The position numbers were made by a program, and so were the translations under genes. This document shows, piece by piece, positions 61,023 to 64,000 of a DNA stretch of 64,000 nucleotides. Positions within the stretch are counted from its first letter, which is position 1; each line of letters opens with the position of its first letter. The stretch is taken from assembly GCF_001295795.1 (NCBI RefSeq), contig NZ_LJHY01000071.1, forward strand, positions 1 to 64,000. Direction: 5' to 3'. Under the pieces are notes generated by a model. It searched no databases, was not told the DNA's origin, and saw only the letters and a program-made list of their open reading frames with translations. Source of the stretch: Novosphingobium sp. AAP83. Lineage in GTDB: Bacteria > Pseudomonadota > Alphaproteobacteria > Sphingomonadales > Sphingomonadaceae.

Positions 61023-62828
61023 ATGAGAGTCATCCGTCGCCTTCCTGAAACGCTGATCAACCGGATTGCCGCCGGTGAGGTGGTTGAACGCCCTGCCAGC
61101 GCGCTCAAGGAATTGGTCGAAAACGCCATTGATGCGGGCGCTGTGCACATCCACGTGCGCCTTGCCGAAGGTGGCCTTGCGATGATCGAGGTGTCTGATG
61201 ACGGTTGCGGAATGCGGCCTGATGAAGTCGAACTCGCGCTTGAACGGCATGCTACATCGAAGCTGCCGGATGAGGCCATTGAGCAAGTCGAAACGCTCGG
61301 TTTTCGTGGGGAAGCGCTGCCCTCGATAGCGTCCGTAGCGCGGGTTACTATCGAGAGCCGCCCGCAAGGCAGCGCCGATGGCTGGAAGCGCGTGGTCGAT
61401 AACGGCGTGTTGCTGTCGGAAGGCCCTGCCGCTTTGCCTCCCGGCACGCGGGTGCGGGTGGAGCATTTGTTCGAGAAAATTCCCGCACGCCGCAAATTCC
61501 TGCGCAGCGCCCGGTCGGAATGGGCCGCCGCGCAAGACGTGGTGCGCCGCCTGGCAATGGCGAGGCCAGACCTTGGCTTTACGTTGGAGCATGATGGCCG
61601 CCGCGCGCTGCATGTGCAGAGCGATGAAACGCTGGAAGCGCGCGTGGCGCAACTGGTGGCACGCGAATTGGCGGGCAATTCGGTGGCGGTCGATCTGGCG
61701 CGCGGTGATTATCATCTGGTCGGTGTGGCCGGATTGCCCACCTTCAATCGCGGCGTGGCCGATCACCAGTATTTATTCGTAAATGGGCGTCCGGTGAAGG
61801 ACCGGCTGCTGATCGGCGCGGTGCGCGGAGCCTATGCCGATATGCTGGCGCGTGATCGCCATGCGGTGTTGGCGCTGTTCCTGCAAGTTCCCGGCAGCGA
61901 GGTGGATGTCAATGTGCATCCCGCCAAGACCGAAGTGCGTTTCCGCGATCCGCAACTGGTGCGCGGCATGGTCGTCTCCGGCCTGCGCCATGCCTTGGCG
62001 AGCGGGGACCGGCGTGCAGCGCAAGCTCCGTCTGCCAGCGCGATGGCAGCGTGGCAGGCAGAGCCGATTGCGCCCGAATCCGGAGCCAGCCTGCCGCAGC
62101 AAGGCTCTATCTTCGCCCAGCAATGGCGGCCCGAAGCGCGCGTTTCCGATGCCGGACAGGCCTGGCGCGGCTATGAGCAGACGCTGATGGCCCCCATCGC
62201 GGCCCGCGCCGAAGAAGCGTCCGAACCGGTCGTGCCTGCAACACAGCACCCGTTGGGCGTGGCACGGGGCCAAGTGGCCAATACTTATATCGTGGCAGAG
62301 GCCGAGGATGGCCTTGTCATCGTTGATCAACACGCCGCGCACGAACGCCTTGTGCTGGAACGCTTGCGCGCAGGCGGTGCAGGGCAGGGCGCCGCCCCTA
62401 GCCAGGCGCTGCTGATCGGCGAAGTCGTCGAATTGGAAGAAGTATCGTGTGACCGGCTGGAGGACGCATCGGCCAAACTTGCGGAATATGGGCTGGTACT
62501 GGAACGCTTCGGGCCGGGCGCGATGTTGGTGCGCGCCATTCCGGCAGCACTGGCCAAGGGTGATCCGGCCAAGCTGGTGGCCGATGTTGCCGATGATCTT
62601 GCGCAGAACGGCGATGCCCTGCTTCTGGGGGAAAGGCTTGATCTGGTGCTTGCCACGATGGCCTGCCACGGCTCGGTCAGGGCGGGGCGCGTGCTGTCTG
62701 TGGCCGAAATGAACGCGCTGCTGCGCGAAATGGAAGTGACGCCGCGATCAGGGCAGTGCAATCATGGCCGTCCGACATGGGTCAAACTGGCGCATGGCGA
62801 TATCGAAAAGCTGTTCGGGAGAAAATGA
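61023..62828 (+). CDS. mutL: DNA mismatch repair protein MutL
   Basis: MutL couples mismatch recognition by MutS to strand removal. The GHKL ATPase domain has INRIAAGEVVERPASALKEL with VENAIDAGA, SDDGCGMRPDEVELALERHA, ATSKL and GFRGEALPSIASVA. The C-terminal dimerisation domain is after residue 400. The zinc/metal-binding DQHAAHERLVLERL motif, associated with the dimerisation or endonuclease regions, is present. The start is the ATG at 61023, giving 601 aa; the longer reading overlaps mreB upstream. Confidence 0.96.
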   Translation: MRVIRRLPETLINRIAAGEVVERPASALKELVENAIDAGAVHIHVRLAEGGLAMIEVSDDGCGMRPDEVELALERHATSKLPDEAIEQVETLGFRGEALPSIASVARVTIESRPQGSADGWKRVVDNGVLLSEGPAALPPGTRVRVEHLFEKIPARRKFLRSARSEWAAAQDVVRRLAMARPDLGFTLEHDGRRALHVQSDETLEARVAQLVARELAGNSVAVDLARGDYHLVGVAGLPTFNRGVADHQYLFVNGRPVKDRLLIGAVRGAYADMLARDRHAVLALFLQVPGSEVDVNVHPAKTEVRFRDPQLVRGMVVSGLRHALASGDRRAAQAPSASAMAAWQAEPIAPESGASLPQQGSIFAQQWRPEARVSDAGQAWRGYEQTLMAPIAARAEEASEPVVPATQHPLGVARGQVANTYIVAEAEDGLVIVDQHAAHERLVLERLRAGGAGQGAAPSQALLIGEVVELEEVSCDRLEDASAKLAEYGLVLERFGPGAMLVRAIPAALAKGDPAKLVADVADDLAQNGDALLLGERLDLVLATMACHGSVRAGRVLSVAEMNALLREMEVTPRSGQCNHGRPTWVKLAHGDIEKLFGRK

Positions 62829-63325
62829 TGCCGACTTTGCCACGCAGCGCGTTGATCACCCTCGGGGTTCTGGCCCTCACAGGCTGCGGGGAAAAAGAGC
62901 CGAGCGATGCCGAGGCGATTGCGGCGGTTAACGCGGCGCAAGATATCAAGGCTCCGGTGGAGCCTTTGGCGCTACAGCCGATCCTCTCGCCCGATATAAC
63001 CAAAAACAAGCTGCACGGCACGGGTTGTGCGTTTGTTCCGGAAGGCGGCGGGATTGGCGCGGTGCTTCTGGCGCAAGACAAGCGCGGGGTAATCAAAGTG
63101 GGGAATGCGCTCGTCATCCTCGCGCCCGACACTGGTAGCGCGCAGATGCCATTGGGCAGCTGGTCACACTATACCGGCAAAGAAAACGCGCTGACGCTCA
63201 CCGCAAGCAGCCCGGCCACGCCGCTGGGCACCGGGCAGCAATTCAAGGGCAAGCTGGTGATCACCGACGAGCATGAGCGGCCCGTCTATTCCGCCAGCGG
63301 CGATTTCCAGTGCCGGGCGATCTGA
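62828..63325 (+). CDS. Putative lipoprotein
   Basis: A 165-aa lipoprotein: signal peptide with lipobox LALTGC at residues 15-20, giving Cys20 as the acylated residue. The mature region is acidic and has LHGTGCAFVPEGGGIGAVLL and a terminal FQCRAI with a second pair of Cys. The start overlaps the mutL stop (ATGATG), so it is probably coupled to mutL. An ATG at 62825 one codon earlier is possible. No family can be named. Confidence 0.7.
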   Translation: MPTLPRSALITLGVLALTGCGEKEPSDAEAIAAVNAAQDIKAPVEPLALQPILSPDITKNKLHGTGCAFVPEGGGIGAVLLAQDKRGVIKVGNALVILAPDTGSAQMPLGSWSHYTGKENALTLTASSPATPLGTGQQFKGKLVITDEHERPVYSASGDFQCRAI

Positions 63326-63326
63326 T

Positions 63327-64000
63327 TTAGACGTTGAATTTGAAGTGTAGAACGTCGCCGTCCTTGATCTGGTATTCCTTGCCTTCTTGGCGCAGCTTAC
63401 CCGCATCGCGTGCGGCGCTTTCACCGCCCAATGTGACGAAATCATCGTAAGCGATGGTTTCAGCGCGGATGAAGCCGCGCTGCATGTCGGAATGGATTTC
63501 ACCGGCCGCTTCCGGGGCCTTTGCGCCCAGATGCGTGGTCCATGCGCGCGCTTCCTTGGGGCCGACAGTGAAGAACGTGATCAGGTGCAGCAGTTCGTAG
63601 CCGGAACGGATCACGCGGGCGAGGCCGGTTTCGTGCAGGCCCATTTCCTCAAGGAAAACGCTGCGCTCTTCGGGGTCCATGCCGACCAGTTCGGATTCGA
63701 TGGCCGCCGATACGATGACCGCATTGGCGCCTTCGGCCTTGGCCTTTTCGAACACGCGGGCGGAAAATTCGTTTCCGGTGGCGGCGCTGTCTTCGTCCAC
63801 ATTGCACACATAGAGCACCGGCTTGGCGGTAAGCAGTTGCGCTTGCTTGAACACGCGCTCTTCTTCTTCGTCCTTGGGCTTGGTCAGGCGAGCGGGCTTG
63901 CCTTCGCGCAGCAACTCAAGGGCTTGGCCGAGCACCGAGGCAATCAGCTTGTTTTCCTTGTCGCCCTGTGCGGCCTTCTTCACCGCTGCCGGAACACGCT
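63327..64000 (-). CDS. ychF: Ribosome-binding ATPase YchF (partial)
   Basis: The 3' part of ychF; the gene runs off the right edge of the window, so its start is not seen. YchF is an Obg-family ATPase that binds ribosomes and limits oxidative-stress responses. The visible C-terminal region shows KPVLYVCNVDED, the coiled-coil and the domain with DMQRGFIRAETIAYDDF, ending in YQIKDGDVLHFKFNV (TGS-like/DUF933 domain). It converges on the lipoprotein gene, with only one base between stops. Confidence 0.93.
   Translation of the reverse strand, partial: RVPAAVKKAAQGDKENKLIASVLGQALELLREGKPARLTKPKDEEEERVFKQAQLLTAKPVLYVCNVDEDSAATGNEFSARVFEKAKAEGANAVIVSAAIESELVGMDPEERSVFLEEMGLHETGLARVIRSGYELLHLITFFTVGPKEARAWTTHLGAKAPEAAGEIHSDMQRGFIRAETIAYDDFVTLGGESAARDAGKLRQEGKEYQIKDGDVLHFKFNV

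Overview
The window is a stretch of alphaproteobacterial chromosome, most likely from the Sphingomonadales (Novosphingobium/Sphingobium-like). This rests on high-GC coding with frequent GTG starts, an MreBCD-PBP2-RodA operon, a bacterial Coq4, a P450 of the CYP101 type, a large TonB-dependent receptor, and GC-rich hairpin repeats of the kind common in sphingomonads. Genus-level assignment is inference. No rRNA, CRISPR array, prophage or conjugative element is visible. One tRNA (Lys, CTT) is present.

Layout. 0-5 kb: recJ, a flavodoxin-like gene, an overlapping pair (unknown 248-aa protein plus an AHH-type HNH nuclease) and a nitronate monooxygenase-like gene. 5-11 kb: branched-chain amino acid synthesis, with leuA behind a Leu-codon leader peptide, an I78 protease inhibitor, and ilvB-ilvH-ilvC; a hairpin repeat sits before ilvC and a terminator-like hairpin before ilvB. 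11-24 kb: miaA and serB start head-to-head and overlap, then coq4, purL, DUF2177, xseB-ispA-coaD, a periplasmic cyclophilin, queA, a P450, a TSUP permease, tgt and rpsD. 24-28 kb: a chorismate-mutase-like gene and the operon rpiB-glyA-(68 aa)-nrdR-trmJ. 28-30.6 kb: an FAD monooxygenase/DUF3237 pair and a RAYT transposase with its palindromes. 30.6-37 kb: rpoD, dnaG, a higBA toxin-antitoxin pair, yqeY and carA. 37-44.4 kb: a DUF559 nuclease cassette bounded by direct hairpin repeats and splitting carA from carB, then greA, DUF4170, a VOC protein and a four-gene YqjD/YqjE-like membrane cassette. 44.5-46.5 kb: eno and a MarR-like regulator. 47-54.7 kb: a TonB-dependent receptor followed by a giant exoprotein with three tandem units of about 355 aa, RTX nonapeptides and six FG-GAP/VCBS-like repeats. 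54.9-64 kb: tRNA-Lys, rodA-mrdA-mreD-mreC-mreB, mutL, a lipoprotein and the 3' part of ychF.

How it fits together. Most of the window is housekeeping: replication and repair (recJ, dnaG, mutL, xseB), transcription (rpoD, greA, nrdR), translation and tRNA modification (miaA, queA, tgt, trmJ, rpsD), cell shape (mre/mrd), purine, pyrimidine and amino-acid synthesis, and cofactors (coaD, ispA, coq4). Accessory DNA lies at the seams: the AHH nuclease pair, RAYT/REP, higBA, the DUF559 cassette and the giant exoprotein locus. The most novel signals I see are a leuA leader with two nested perfect inverted repeats that suggests translational attenuation, the nested repeat design of the exoprotein, the free-standing AHH nuclease pair, and the nuclease-plus-hairpin cassette inside carAB.
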